NCBI GenBank assembly: GCA_040768665.1
Contig: JAXGMN010000033.1
Location: 82,797-146,796, forward strand
Origin: JABWBD01 sp040768665
GTDB lineage: Bacteria > Planctomycetota > Planctomycetia > Pirellulales > Thermoguttaceae
Direction: 5' to 3'
DNA: 64,000 nt
A program made the translations under genes and the position numbers. The notes below the pieces were generated by a model that made no database searches, had not been told where the DNA came from, and saw only the letters and a list, made by a program, of their open reading frames with translations. Below, one piece after another: positions 34,164-43,775 of this stretch (position 1 is its first letter; the number at the start of each line of letters is the position of its first letter).

Positions 34164-36989
34164 CTACCAAGATTCATCCTGGATGGGCACCGCGCACTCG
34201 TCGAACGCGTTTTCCTGGCCTGCGGCCTGCGGCGGTCTGCCCAGGGCATCCGGACGCAGCAGCAGGGCAACGGAGCCGGGTTCGTCGAAGCCGGAGAACC
34301 GGTTGCCCGTGATCCGGAGCCGGCCGCAGATCTCCGCGGCGGCCTTTACGCCCTCTGTCGCGCCGCGCGCGAGAATATTGTCGGCGAACACGGCCGTCGG
34401 GCCGCCGAACACGTCGAAGCTGACAAGCTGGGCGCAATCGCTGATCACGTTATCGTGGATGCTCCAGTTGAACCCCTGCGGGGCCTCGAGCGCGAACACC
34501 GCCCCCTTCTTCAGTTCGGCGTCCTCGCTCAGCCGGAACACGCCTTCGTCCGCGTCGAAGGCCTCTACCTTCGGACCGAAAGTGTAGCCCGAATCGCCGC
34601 CGGAGGCCCAAGCGATCCGGCAGCCGCGGTAGCCGTGGGTGCGCCGGCGAGGCCAGGGCAGCCCGCCGCTCGACCTGAACGTCCGCGAGTCGATCACTAC
34701 GTCGACCCGTCCCTCGGTCTTCATAGCCAGCAGGCCGACTGCACAGCCGCGAATGAGATTGTCGTGCACGACGAGGTTGCGTGCCGGTTCGGCGAGCACG
34801 ATGCCGTGGACTTTCGGATCGACGTCGCCGCGGACGTAGATCTGGTTGTCGCTGACCGTCGCGTCGTCGGCCGACACGCGGATGCCGAAGCGGCCGGCGG
34901 ACTCGTCGCGGACGCACGTCAGGTCGATCGCGTTGCCGGTGATGATCGTGTTGCCGGCCGGCAGGTTCCGGTAATCGCCGAACCCGGTGGCCTCGATCGC
35001 GGACGTGTTGAAATTGACGAAGATATTATTGCTGATGATCACGGGCGTGGAGCCGCCGGAGGAACGAATCGCGCAGCCGCCGTAGGCCATCTGCTGCTCG
35101 AACGTGTTGTGGGCCACGATGTGCTGCCCGGAGGGGAGGATATCGAACGCGGCGTCGCGCGAGCGGATATTGCCCATGGCCACGGTGCCGGCGTTGCGGA
35201 AGTAGTTGCCGACGATCTTGACGAATCGCGAGGCTCCCTCCCAACTACACCCACCGACGTCCTGAACGCGGCAGTTGAGAACGGCCGTATTCTCGGCGAA
35301 GTCGTTGTTGTTGAAAGCGTTTCGGGCACAGTCGGCGACCGTGCAATTCCGGTAGACGATCGACTTGGTATAGCGCGACGGTTCTTCGTTTCCCTTGCGA
35401 CTGCTGCTGCTGGAATAAAAGCATTCGGCCGACATGCCGGTGGCGTGGCAGTTTTCCACCAAGACCCGCTCGGGGCTTTGAATGCCGACAGCGTTGCAGT
35501 GCTTGACGTAAAAGCCCCACATATGCGGGTAGCCGCTGGTCCGCATATGACCCATCTGGCAGCGTTCGGCGAAGCCGCTGAAGCCGCGGAACCGCAGGTT
35601 GCGCAGCGTGACCGAGGTTCCGCCGACGACCGAGAGGCACGCGCCCTGCCCGTTGCCAATATCGAGCACGGTCCGCTCTTCGTTCTCGCCTTCCACCGTG
35701 ATGCCATCGGCGCCGTTGAGCTTCAGCCCGCTGGTCAGCCGGTAGCAGCCGGCCGGAATGAAGACGTTGCGGCACTCGCCCACCGCACGGTCGAAGGCAC
35801 GCTGCAAGGGGCCGCTGTCGGTGTGTTGCACCACGCACCCGGTAGCCTCAAGCGGCATGGGGTCGGCGAGAGTTACCCTGTTGCCCTCGATCGCGGTGAT
35901 CGTATTCACAAACTGGTCACGGGCGCTGAACGAGACCACGGCCGGTTTCGTCCAGAACTCGGCGTTCGGGAATTTCACCTGCACTCCGCCGCTCAAGTCC
36001 TGCCAGTCGCCGGTAATCTGGACCGGCTGCTTCCAGTTCAGGCCCAGATCGTCGCTCCAGCGGAAGGTCGGCGGGTCGGTGCCGGCGAAGTCTAGGACGT
36101 AGGCCGTCCACGGCCCAAGACTCCCGTCGCACCCGCGAGCCTCAACCTGCTGGTTGAACTCGGTTGCACCCTCACCGGGGCTTCTTCCCCAGACGCGGCC
36201 GTCGGCAATGTGGGGATTGCACTTGGAAATCGCCACCTGGTGACCCACATCGAAATCGCCGGGATGCTCGACGACAATCACTTTGGAACCGGCGGTCGTG
36301 TCGGCCACCGTTTCGAACTCCGACCCACTGGCGCCGAAGTCGCGGACATTCACCGGCACCGCCGACCGCTGAAAGCCGGCGATTCGCACGTCGTCGAGGT
36401 CCGCCTCGCCTCCCTCGGGAATTGCCAAAGCGAGCGTCACGCGGGAAATATTGCGCGGCACCATGTAGATGCCCGTGAGCGTACTCCATGGCCCGTCACG
36501 GACTGGCGTTGCCGCGGCCGCAGCGAATGCACGGTCCGCCTTGAGACTGCCTGCGTCGTCGTATTCATAGGCTTTCCACTCGACCGGCCCCCCCCGGTAG
36601 CGGACGGAGATCTCGTACCCCAGTCCGCGCCGCAGTCCAGGACACGGCTGAGCCAAGTGGGCGGCGCGGTTCGGTCCGGCGGCGACGCGCAAAAACCGCT
36701 GCCCATCCGCCGCGCCGTTGCCGACCACCTGCAACTCGCCGGGGTAGGCGGTGGACAGCGTCCATTGGGCTGGGACCAGCAGATCGGCGGACAGGGCCCA
36801 CTGGCCTAGTGCGCTCGCCTTGGGTGGAGCCTTCAGGTTGGTCGCTTCTTCAAAACTGGGATTTCCCAGCAATGCGGTATCCGCCGCGGCGGGCGAGGCG
36901 ACGATGCACGCTGCACAAAACCAGGCGAAACGGATTGGCGGGACGTGTTTGAGCGCGACGGTTGAGACGTTCAGTCGGGGAGCATTCAT
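34164..36989 (-). CDS. Secreted right-handed parallel beta-helix protein
   Basis: The 941-residue protein has a signal peptide (to about residue 36, ASPAAA). An N-terminal jelly-roll like a carbohydrate-binding module follows (NPSFEEATN, DLDDVRIAGF, residues 38-210). A pectate-lyase-type parallel beta-helix starts near residue 215 (VNVRDFGASG, a typical entry into such folds) with many N-N and N-x-I-x-x-N ladder repeats (VENCHATGMSAECF, RNAFNNNDFAENTAVL, ISNNIFVNF). Such proteins bind or cleave polysaccharides, and no catalytic triad can be named. The start is chosen at 36989 with AGGAAAG upstream. A longer frame would add 44 residues without signal character. It lies 39 nt upstream of the aldehyde dehydrogenase gene on the same strand. 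Confidence 0.88.
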   Translation of the reverse strand: MNAPRLNVSTVALKHVPPIRFAWFCAACIVASPAAADTALLGNPSFEEATNLKAPPKASALGQWALSADLLVPAQWTLSTAYPGELQVVGNGAADGQRFLRVAAGPNRAAHLAQPCPGLRRGLGYEISVRYRGGPVEWKAYEYDDAGSLKADRAFAAAAATPVRDGPWSTLTGIYMVPRNISRVTLALAIPEGGEADLDDVRIAGFQRSAVPVNVRDFGASGSEFETVADTTAGSKVIVVEHPGDFDVGHQVAISKCNPHIADGRVWGRSPGEGATEFNQQVEARGCDGSLGPWTAYVLDFAGTDPPTFRWSDDLGLNWKQPVQITGDWQDLSGGVQVKFPNAEFWTKPAVVSFSARDQFVNTITAIEGNRVTLADPMPLEATGCVVQHTDSGPLQRAFDRAVGECRNVFIPAGCYRLTSGLKLNGADGITVEGENEERTVLDIGNGQGACLSVVGGTSVTLRNLRFRGFSGFAERCQMGHMRTSGYPHMWGFYVKHCNAVGIQSPERVLVENCHATGMSAECFYSSSSSRKGNEEPSRYTKSIVYRNCTVADCARNAFNNNDFAENTAVLNCRVQDVGGCSWEGASRFVKIVGNYFRNAGTVAMGNIRSRDAAFDILPSGQHIVAHNTFEQQMAYGGCAIRSSGGSTPVIISNNIFVNFNTSAIEATGFGDYRNLPAGNTIITGNAIDLTCVRDESAGRFGIRVSADDATVSDNQIYVRGDVDPKVHGIVLAEPARNLVVHDNLIRGCAVGLLAMKTEGRVDVVIDSRTFRSSGGLPWPRRRTHGYRGCRIAWASGGDSGYTFGPKVEAFDADEGVFRLSEDAELKKGAVFALEAPQGFNWSIHDNVISDCAQLVSFDVFGGPTAVFADNILARGATEGVKAAAEICGRLRITGNRFSGFDEPGSVALLLRPDALGRPPQAAGQENAFDECAVPIQDESW

Positions 36990-37288
36990 GATCAGGTCTT
37001 TCCTGTCGCGAGAAATCTGCATTCTGCGACCCTTCTGTTCTGGGGCAGTATCCGTCTGCTCGGCTATTCTGGCCACCGAAGAGTGCGGAACGCAAGGGGA
37101 TGGAACCGCGATTTGCCGCACACATTAAAGCCCCTTCCCGCGCCCTGGCCGGATTTCTCGCTCGGGACGAGTTGACCGAGAGTTGCTTTGCGGGTAGTTC
37201 AGCCGCATAATTCCTGTTGGAGACAATGCGGGGCACTGTCCCGTCGAAGTTGACCGTGAGGTACGATTTTCCGAGAGGAACAGAACTG

Positions 37289-37546
37289 ATGTTTACACCC
37301 GAGGAAATTGACGAGCGTCTCCACCAGCGTCCGTTTGCACCGTTTCGCATTGTGACCAGCGCGGGTCAGACGTTCGATGTCTTCCATCCCGACCTGGTTT
37401 TGATCGGCCGGCGCTCGCTGATTGTCGGCACTGCCAGTTCCGAGAACCCGCGGCACTATGAGTTGACCACACGCGTTGCCATGATGCACGTTACGGCCCT
37501 GGAGGATCTTCCCGCGCCTGCACCTTCGCCGGGGAACGGCTCCTGA
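37289..37546 (+). CDS. Small conserved-looking protein next to a Uma2 gene
   Basis: The 85-residue protein (EEIDERLHQRPFAPFRIVTS, then SAGQTFDVFHPDLVLIGRRS) is beta-rich with no signal or membrane helix. Its first half looks like the short regulatory-type proteins often seen next to Uma2 genes in planctomycetes (recollection, not checked). The start at 37289 has GAGGAAC before ATG. It ends 8 nt before the next gene, so the two are probably one transcript. No biochemical function is known. Confidence 0.7.
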   Translation: MFTPEEIDERLHQRPFAPFRIVTSAGQTFDVFHPDLVLIGRRSLIVGTASSENPRHYELTTRVAMMHVTALEDLPAPAPSPGNGS

Positions 37547-37554
37547 GGACAGCC

Positions 37555-38193
37555 ATGAGCATCGAGACACTACGAGAGCTGATTGACGACGGCGCGCAAC
37601 TCTATTCAATGAGTGTCGGGCAATATCATCAGTTGATCGCCAACGGTGGATTGCCCGAAGGTGAGCCGTATGAGTTGCTTCAAGGGCACCTGGTTCGCAA
37701 GAGCCGCGGCGCAACGGGAGAAGACCCTGTGACGGTTGGACATGAGCATGCGGCGGTCGTACGACGACTCGCGAAACTTGGCGCTCAGCTTCAGTCCCCG
37801 GGCTGCTTCTTGCAGACGCAGCAGCCCATCACGTTGCCGCCTTTTAATGAACCCGAACCCGATGGTGCAATGATCAACGGCAGCGAGGAGGATTACGACC
37901 AGCGGCACCCTACGGCTGACGATGTCTTGTGCGTGATCGAGGTTGCCGATGCTTCATTGCACCGCGACCGGACCATCAAGCAGCAGATCTACGCTGACAG
38001 CGGACTGCCCCAATACATCATCTTGAACGTGCCAGAGCGCTGCGCCGAGGTGTATACACAACCTTTGGCCGGAAAAGGACGCTACGGGAATCTGGTCACG
38101 CTTTCGTCGGACCGGGAGTTGATCCTGCCCGCGGCCGGCCGGGGGCAACTGCACGTGCCGGTTGAGGGTCTGCTGCCCGAGAAATCCGGATAA
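37555..38193 (+). CDS. Uma2 family (DUF820) PD-(D/E)xK nuclease-like protein
   Basis: The 212-residue protein has the Uma2 pattern: an early helix-strand segment (YHQLIANGGLPEGEPYELLQ then GHLVRKS), the acidic EPDGAMI, and VIEVADASLHRDRTIKQQIY followed by YADSGLPQYIILNVP. These hold the D, E and K residues of the PD-(D/E)xK fold. The family is abundant in cyanobacteria and planctomycetes and is annotated as putative endonuclease, but its role is unproven. It could be part of mobile or defence functions, or a domesticated relative. It follows the 85-residue gene by 8 nt on the same strand. Confidence 0.9.
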   Translation: MSIETLRELIDDGAQLYSMSVGQYHQLIANGGLPEGEPYELLQGHLVRKSRGATGEDPVTVGHEHAAVVRRLAKLGAQLQSPGCFLQTQQPITLPPFNEPEPDGAMINGSEEDYDQRHPTADDVLCVIEVADASLHRDRTIKQQIYADSGLPQYIILNVPERCAEVYTQPLAGKGRYGNLVTLSSDRELILPAAGRGQLHVPVEGLLPEKSG

Positions 38194-38278
38194 TCTCGGC
38201 ACGTGAAGACTTGGAGCCGCGCCCCGCCTTCCCTCGCGGTTCCCCGTGTGTTAGAACGGATTATCAACTCCTGCCGCG

Positions 38279-41200
38279 ATGTCGTCCAAACACTCCCCGC
38301 AAGAATCGAGCGCTTCGATGTCCGCACAGACTCTCCCTCTCCGATTGGCTGCCTGCAGTGTTTCCGCATTTCTGTCGCTCATCTTTTCGGCCTGGTGCGT
38401 CTGCAATGCTGCGGCCCGAGACGCGGCATCCGCCTCGGCGCCGAATCGTGCCGAACAACTCACGCTCTATGTTTCGACCGCGGGCAACGATTCGTGGTCC
38501 GGGCTGCTTGCCGACCCCAACGCCGAGGCGACGGACGGCCCGCTGGCCACGGTCCAAAAGGCCCGCGACAAGCTTCGTGAAACCAAAGCGACGGGCGGCT
38601 TGACCCGGCCGGCGAGCGTCGTGCTGCGGGGCGGCGTTTATCCACAGACTGAACCGATTGTTTTCACGGCCGCCGACTCGGGGACCAAAGCGTGCCCGAT
38701 CACCTACCAGGCCTATCCCGGTGAGGAGCCGGTCATCAGTGGCGGCCGCGTCATCCGCGGCTGGGAGCCGGACGACAGCGCACAGAGCCGGACCCGGTGC
38801 GGCGGGAAACTGTGGCGGGCCGCCGTCCCGGCGGCTAAGACCGGCGGAAAGTGGGGATTCAACCAGCTCTTTGTCGACGGCGGGCGCCGTGTGCGGGCAC
38901 GCGTTCCCAACAAGGGCTCGTTCCTGCGGACCGACGGCCCCGTGTCCAAGGACAATCCGCGTGCGTTCTATTTCCACGAAGGCGACGTGAAGGAGTGGAA
39001 CAACTTGCGCGAAGTGATCTTCGTCGTCTACCACTCCTGGGAGACGTCGATCCATCACGTCCGCTCCGTGGACACCGAGGCCGGCGTGGTCGAACTGCAT
39101 GAGCCGGCGCCCTGGGGCATGGGCAGATGGGAGCGGCAGCAGCGCTACTACGTCGAGAACGTCTTCGAGGAGCTGGACGAGCCCGGCGAATGGTACCTGG
39201 ATCGAGCCACGGGCACCCTCTACTACTATCCGTTGCCGGGCGAGACGATGGCGGATGTCGAGGTCATTGCCCCGTCGGTCACGTCCACGTTGGTCAGCTT
39301 CCTGGGCGATTCAGCGAAAGACGAAGCCGTCGAGCACCTGCACTTTCGCGGCATTTCGCTGTTGCACACCAACGCCAACCTGACGCGGGTGCGAAATCCT
39401 GGGCAGGGCGAGATCTACCAACCGGGGCTGATCCAGGCCGCTGGCTTCCGCGGCGCGAGTTTCGAGGACTGCACGATCGCCCATACCGGGGCTCACGCAA
39501 TCTGGCTCGCCGCCGGCTGCGAAGACGTGCAGGTCCGGCGCTGCCACCTCCACGATCTCGGCGGCGGCGGAGTTTACATCGGCGGCGGCTGGGGACTGCA
39601 CGAGGCCGCGCCAACGCAGCGCATTGTCGTGGACAACAACTTCATCCACGACGGCTCGCATCTCTTCCACGGCGCGCACGGCGTCTGGATCGGCAGGAGC
39701 TCGTACAACACGGTAACCCACAACGAGATCTCCAACTTCGACTATTCGGGCATTTCCTGCGGCTGGTCGTGGGGCTTCCAGCCAAGTTCGGCCAACCACA
39801 ACATCCTCGACTACAACCACATCCACCACCTCGGCAACGGCGACGGGCTCAGTGATATGGGAGGCATCTACACGTTGGGCATCTCGCCCGGCACGACCGA
39901 GCGTTACAACCATATTCACCACGTCTACAATTACGCTCCCGTTTCGCACGGCTCGGGAGTGTATCCGGACGAAGGCAGCTCGGAGATCCTGATCGAGAAC
40001 AACGTCGTGTACCGGGTCCGGACATGCCCGCTCTTCCAGCACTATGGCAAGGACAACATCGTCCGAAACAATATCTTCGCACTGGGAGGAAAGGGCCAGC
40101 TCCAGCGATGCCGCGAGGACAAGCCCTGCCATTACGTTGCGGAAGGCAACATCGTCTTCGGCGATATTCCGCAGATGCTCGGCGGGGTGTGGAAAAGCGG
40201 CGACTGGAAGCTGGGCAAGAATGTCTACTTCAGCACGGCCGGCCCGCCCGAGTTCGCCGGCATGGATTTCCAGACCTGGCAGACAAAAGGCAACGACGTC
40301 GGCTCGATCGTTGCCGATCCCCGGTTTGTCGATGTGGCAGGCGACGATTTCCGGCTCAAGCCGGACTCGCCCGCGTTGAAGCTCGGTTTCCAGCCCATCG
40401 ATCTCAGCAAGACCGGTCTGTATGGCGACAAGGCTTGGGTGGACTTGCCGAAGCGGTACAAGAACCGGCCGCTCAACGAGGTTCCCGCGCCGGTCGAACC
40501 GCCGTTTGTCGTCATCTTCAACTTCGAGGCCGACGAGTCGGGCGAGGAACCCCTTGACCTCAGGGTCATCAAAGGCGGCGATCAGGCCACGTTGGCCGTT
40601 TCAAAAGACACGGCCGCCGGCGGGAGTCAGAGCCTGAAGTTCGTCGACGCTCCGGGTCTGCAATACGGGTTTGCGCCGCACCTCTACTGCAATCCCTCCT
40701 ATGCGACAGGCAAAGTCCAACTCTCCTGGGACATGCTCAACAGCAAAGATGCGCCCGCCAGTTTTTATCTCGAGGTGCGGCAGTGGGGCGACAGCCCGTA
40801 CCTGGTCGGCCCCACGGTCTCGGTGGCGCCCGATGGCCGAGTGACTGCCGGAAAGCAGGAAGTGGGCATGATTCCGTTGGGCCAATGGGTTCACGTCGAC
40901 ATTGCCATCGAGTTGGGCGAGGGCAAGCCCAAGACCTACCGGTTCGCACTCAGCGTTCCCGATCGCGAACCGATCGTCGCCGAGATCCCCTATGGCAGCG
41001 AGGCATTCGAGAAGATTACCTGGTTCGGCATCTCCAGCACCAGAGAAGCGGCAAGCGTCTTCTATATCGACAACCTGAAGCTCGGCACCGCCGAACAGCT
41101 CGCCGCCCCGCCACGGCCAAGACGCAAGGTTGCGCCCGCCAGAACGGGGCCGCGCAAACCGGCCAACGACCAGCAGCTCATGGGCTACTGGAAATTCGAC

Positions 41201-41848
41201 GAAGCCGACGGTTACGTGGCCGAGGATAGCTCCGGCTACAAGAACGACGGCGACATCTGGGCCGCGCGTGCCACGGGCAAGTTCGGCAACGCCCTGTTCT
41301 GCGACACGACCGCCAGTCATACCATCGTTCGCGACGATCCGACGCTCCGGTTTGGCACGTCCGGCTTCTCGATCGAGCTTTGGATCTGCCCAACCATGCT
41401 TGCGATCGACTCCAAGGACGCCCGGCGCCGCTTCATGAGCAAGGACAACTACCCGAACACCTGGTGGAATTTGAACCTCACCACCGAGGGAAAGCCCTTC
41501 CTGGAGATGGTCGACGCGAACAATGCCGGCTGTGCCAACCGTCCGAGCGGCACGATCCCGGAGAATGCCTGGACCCATTTGGTGGTCGTGGTCGATCGGG
41601 CCAACGCCAAGACCCGGTATTATTTCAACGGTAAGCTCGACAGCGCCCAGGACATCCCGCCCGCCTTCCGCGGCCCGCTCGACTCAGAAGGCGGCGACCT
41701 CTCGCTCGGCTCCTCCTGGCAGCCGTTCGTCGGCCTGTTGGACGAGGTGAAGATTTACAAGCGGGTATTGACCGAAAACGAAATCCAAGCCGGCTACGAG
41801 AAAGAGAAAGCCAACCGCAGCAGCTCGGCGTACCATCTCGTCGAGTAA
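38279..41848 (+). CDS. Large secreted beta-helix protein with C-terminal LamG-like domain
   Basis: The 1189-residue protein has a signal peptide (core LAACSVSAFLSLIFSAW; the alternative start at residue 14 gives a more normal length). An entry motif follows (LYVSTAGNDSWSG). Then comes a long parallel beta-helix with repeated H and N turns (AHTGAHAIWLAAGCEDVQVR, NNFIHDGSHLFHGAHGVWIG, YNHIHHVYN), about residues 60-700. Next is a beta-sandwich region (750-930) and a concanavalin/LamG domain (from LMGYWKFDEADGYVAEDSSG, about 965-1175). This layout is common in planctomycete polysaccharide-active proteins. Reaction and substrate are not determinable. No Shine-Dalgarno sequence is seen. Confidence 0.88.
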   Translation: MSSKHSPQESSASMSAQTLPLRLAACSVSAFLSLIFSAWCVCNAAARDAASASAPNRAEQLTLYVSTAGNDSWSGLLADPNAEATDGPLATVQKARDKLRETKATGGLTRPASVVLRGGVYPQTEPIVFTAADSGTKACPITYQAYPGEEPVISGGRVIRGWEPDDSAQSRTRCGGKLWRAAVPAAKTGGKWGFNQLFVDGGRRVRARVPNKGSFLRTDGPVSKDNPRAFYFHEGDVKEWNNLREVIFVVYHSWETSIHHVRSVDTEAGVVELHEPAPWGMGRWERQQRYYVENVFEELDEPGEWYLDRATGTLYYYPLPGETMADVEVIAPSVTSTLVSFLGDSAKDEAVEHLHFRGISLLHTNANLTRVRNPGQGEIYQPGLIQAAGFRGASFEDCTIAHTGAHAIWLAAGCEDVQVRRCHLHDLGGGGVYIGGGWGLHEAAPTQRIVVDNNFIHDGSHLFHGAHGVWIGRSSYNTVTHNEISNFDYSGISCGWSWGFQPSSANHNILDYNHIHHLGNGDGLSDMGGIYTLGISPGTTERYNHIHHVYNYAPVSHGSGVYPDEGSSEILIENNVVYRVRTCPLFQHYGKDNIVRNNIFALGGKGQLQRCREDKPCHYVAEGNIVFGDIPQMLGGVWKSGDWKLGKNVYFSTAGPPEFAGMDFQTWQTKGNDVGSIVADPRFVDVAGDDFRLKPDSPALKLGFQPIDLSKTGLYGDKAWVDLPKRYKNRPLNEVPAPVEPPFVVIFNFEADESGEEPLDLRVIKGGDQATLAVSKDTAAGGSQSLKFVDAPGLQYGFAPHLYCNPSYATGKVQLSWDMLNSKDAPASFYLEVRQWGDSPYLVGPTVSVAPDGRVTAGKQEVGMIPLGQWVHVDIAIELGEGKPKTYRFALSVPDREPIVAEIPYGSEAFEKITWFGISSTREAASVFYIDNLKLGTAEQLAAPPRPRRKVAPARTGPRKPANDQQLMGYWKFDEADGYVAEDSSGYKNDGDIWAARATGKFGNALFCDTTASHTIVRDDPTLRFGTSGFSIELWICPTMLAIDSKDARRRFMSKDNYPNTWWNLNLTTEGKPFLEMVDANNAGCANRPSGTIPENAWTHLVVVVDRANAKTRYYFNGKLDSAQDIPPAFRGPLDSEGGDLSLGSSWQPFVGLLDEVKIYKRVLTENEIQAGYEKEKANRSSSAYHLVE

Positions 41849-42067
41849 GGCCCCCGCCTTTTCCGTCACACGCGCCGCGAGTCTTGATTCGCCGCTTTCT
41901 TGTGATAGACTGGCGCTCGTCGTCCGAGACCAAATTCGCTGTCGTTGGAGCGACGTGAGAAGGATGGTTTGCGCCTTGATCGGCTCGGTTCCGGGCCGAC
42001 CGGAAGCGATCCCTTGCCGCTCGCAAAAACGCCACAGCGATGCCTTTCGCTCAAAGGAGCTCCACCC

Positions 42068-43498
42068 GTGGCACTTACCCGCAGAGAATTCGTCAAGCGT
42101 TCCGCCGCCGCGACCACGCTCGCCTTCCCGATGGTTGCTTCGTCGCGAGTCCTGGGGGCCAACGAGCAGATCCTGGCCGCCGTGATTGGCCTGGGAGGGC
42201 GCGGCCTCGGAGCGCATGTACCCGGCCTGCAAGGGCAATCGGGTGTGACCGTCGCCGCACTGTCCGACCCCGACTCGTCGCGATTGCAGGCCGCGGCCAA
42301 GGCCGTCGAAACCCGCTCTGGCCACAAGGCCGACACCTACCAGGATATGCGCAAACTGCTCGATCGCAAGGATATCGACGTGATTGGCAACGCCACGCAG
42401 AACTACTGGCACGGAGTGAGCACCATTTGGGCCTGCCAGGCCGGCAAGCACGTCTACGTCGAAAAGCCGCTGTCGCATTATATCTGGGAAGGCCGCCAAA
42501 TGGTCCATGCCGCACGCAAATACGATCGTATCGTCCAGTGCGGCACCCAGCATCGCTCCGAGGCCAAGTTTCCGGCGGCCATCCAGTGGATCCGCGAGGG
42601 CCACCTGGGCAAGATCACGTCGATTACGGCTTTTGCGAACAAGGGGCGCAACTCCTGCGGCAAACGCGACACCCCGTTGGAAATCCCCGACTCGGTCGAC
42701 TACGACCTCTGGTGCGGCCCAGCCCGCAAGGAGCCCATCTATCGCGACCGGCTCCAGTACGACTGCAGCTTTTTGTGGAATACCGGCGATGGGGAGTCGT
42801 GCAACCAGGGCGTCCACGAGATCGACGTCGCCCGGTGGTGCCTGGGCGAGGAGTTGCTGCCACGGCGGGTGATGTCAATCGGCGGCCGGTTCTTGTTCGA
42901 TGATGCCTGCGATGTGCCCAACACACAGATCATCTACTATGACTTCCCCACGGCCCCGATTCTGTACGAGGTGCACAACCTCCGCAAAGCCAAGGGCTCC
43001 ACCGAGATGTCCGACTTCCGCGGGGAACGAGTCGGCGTGATCGTCGACTGCGAGGGCGGCAGCGTAAGCCTCTATCGTGGCATCGCGTGGGACGGCGACG
43101 GCAAGGAAGTGAAGCGATTCTCCGGCGGCGGCGATCATTTTGCCAACTTCATTGAAGCCGTACGCAAGGGCGACCGCTCGGCGCTGAACGCGGAGGTCGA
43201 GGTGGGCCACCGCTCCACGGCCGTCTGCCACGCAGGCAATATCTCCTACCGCGTGGGCGAAGTCGCCCCGGTGGAAGAGCAGCGAGCGGCGGTCCAGGAC
43301 ATCCCGCTGCTCAACGAGATGTACGACCGCTATCTCGACCACCTGGCGGCCAACGAGATCGACCTCAACACGTCGATCCTCGGGCCGTGGCTTGAAGTCG
43401 ACCGCGATAACGAGTGTTTCCAAGGCCACCAGAAAGCCGACGAGATCGCCCGCGGCTGGTATCGCGAGCCGTATACGGTTCCCGATCTGTCGGCGTGA
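42068..43498 (+). CDS. Tat-exported Gfo/Idh/MocA family oxidoreductase
   Basis: Third member in the window, 476 residues. It starts with GTG preceded by AAGGAG 9 nt upstream; the longer in-frame sequence before it is not signal-like. The twin-arginine signal is TRREFVKRSAAATTLAFPM (residues 4-22). The Rossmann loop IGLGGRG is at 40-46, the catalytic EKP at 132-134, and HEIDVARWCLG and EVEVGHRSTAVCHAGNISYR lie further on as in relatives. It is probably a periplasmic NAD(P)-type sugar oxidoreductase with unknown substrate. It is followed by the truncated Tat-signal gene and a repeat-bearing spacer. Confidence 0.93.
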   Translation: MALTRREFVKRSAAATTLAFPMVASSRVLGANEQILAAVIGLGGRGLGAHVPGLQGQSGVTVAALSDPDSSRLQAAAKAVETRSGHKADTYQDMRKLLDRKDIDVIGNATQNYWHGVSTIWACQAGKHVYVEKPLSHYIWEGRQMVHAARKYDRIVQCGTQHRSEAKFPAAIQWIREGHLGKITSITAFANKGRNSCGKRDTPLEIPDSVDYDLWCGPARKEPIYRDRLQYDCSFLWNTGDGESCNQGVHEIDVARWCLGEELLPRRVMSIGGRFLFDDACDVPNTQIIYYDFPTAPILYEVHNLRKAKGSTEMSDFRGERVGVIVDCEGGSVSLYRGIAWDGDGKEVKRFSGGGDHFANFIEAVRKGDRSALNAEVEVGHRSTAVCHAGNISYRVGEVAPVEEQRAAVQDIPLLNEMYDRYLDHLAANEIDLNTSILGPWLEVDRDNECFQGHQKADEIARGWYREPYTVPDLSA

Positions 43499-43586
43499 AC
43501 GGCGCCTGCAGAGGGCGTTCAAAACGGCCGGCAATGTCCGGTGTCGGTCGGCCGATTGCAGCTCGACAAACAAGGAGAACAGCGCG

Positions 43587-43775
43587 ATGTGGACGGGAAC
43601 GCGCCGCGACTTGCTGCGTATCGGAGCGGCCGCAGCGGCAGGGGCAAGATTTGGCACCCTCGGCAGCCATGCTCGACAGCCGAAACCGGATCGTACCGAC
43701 TCGTCTGATGGCGTCGAGGTACTCAACCCGCAGGACCGAGTGCCGCTGTCGTTCTTCATCGACGACTCCACTTGA
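43587..43775 (+). pseudogene. 5' remnant of a Tat-exported protein gene
   Basis: The frame has a perfect AAGGAG 9 nt before ATG and a twin-arginine signal (TRRDLLRIGAAAAAGARF). The mature start reads QDRVPLSFFIDDST and then stops at TGA (43773-43775). The segment resembles the beginning of planctomycete polysaccharide-deacetylase-like proteins, where IDDST is followed by Cys (recollection, low certainty). Sequence after the stop shows no continuation and no SECIS-like hairpin, so it is read as a gene cut off by a deletion or insertion, not as a selenoprotein. Confidence 0.6.

Noticed and set aside
43773..43775. Second in-frame UGA as selenocysteine in the truncated Tat-signal gene
   Set aside because: No SECIS-like hairpin and no homologous continuation after it.
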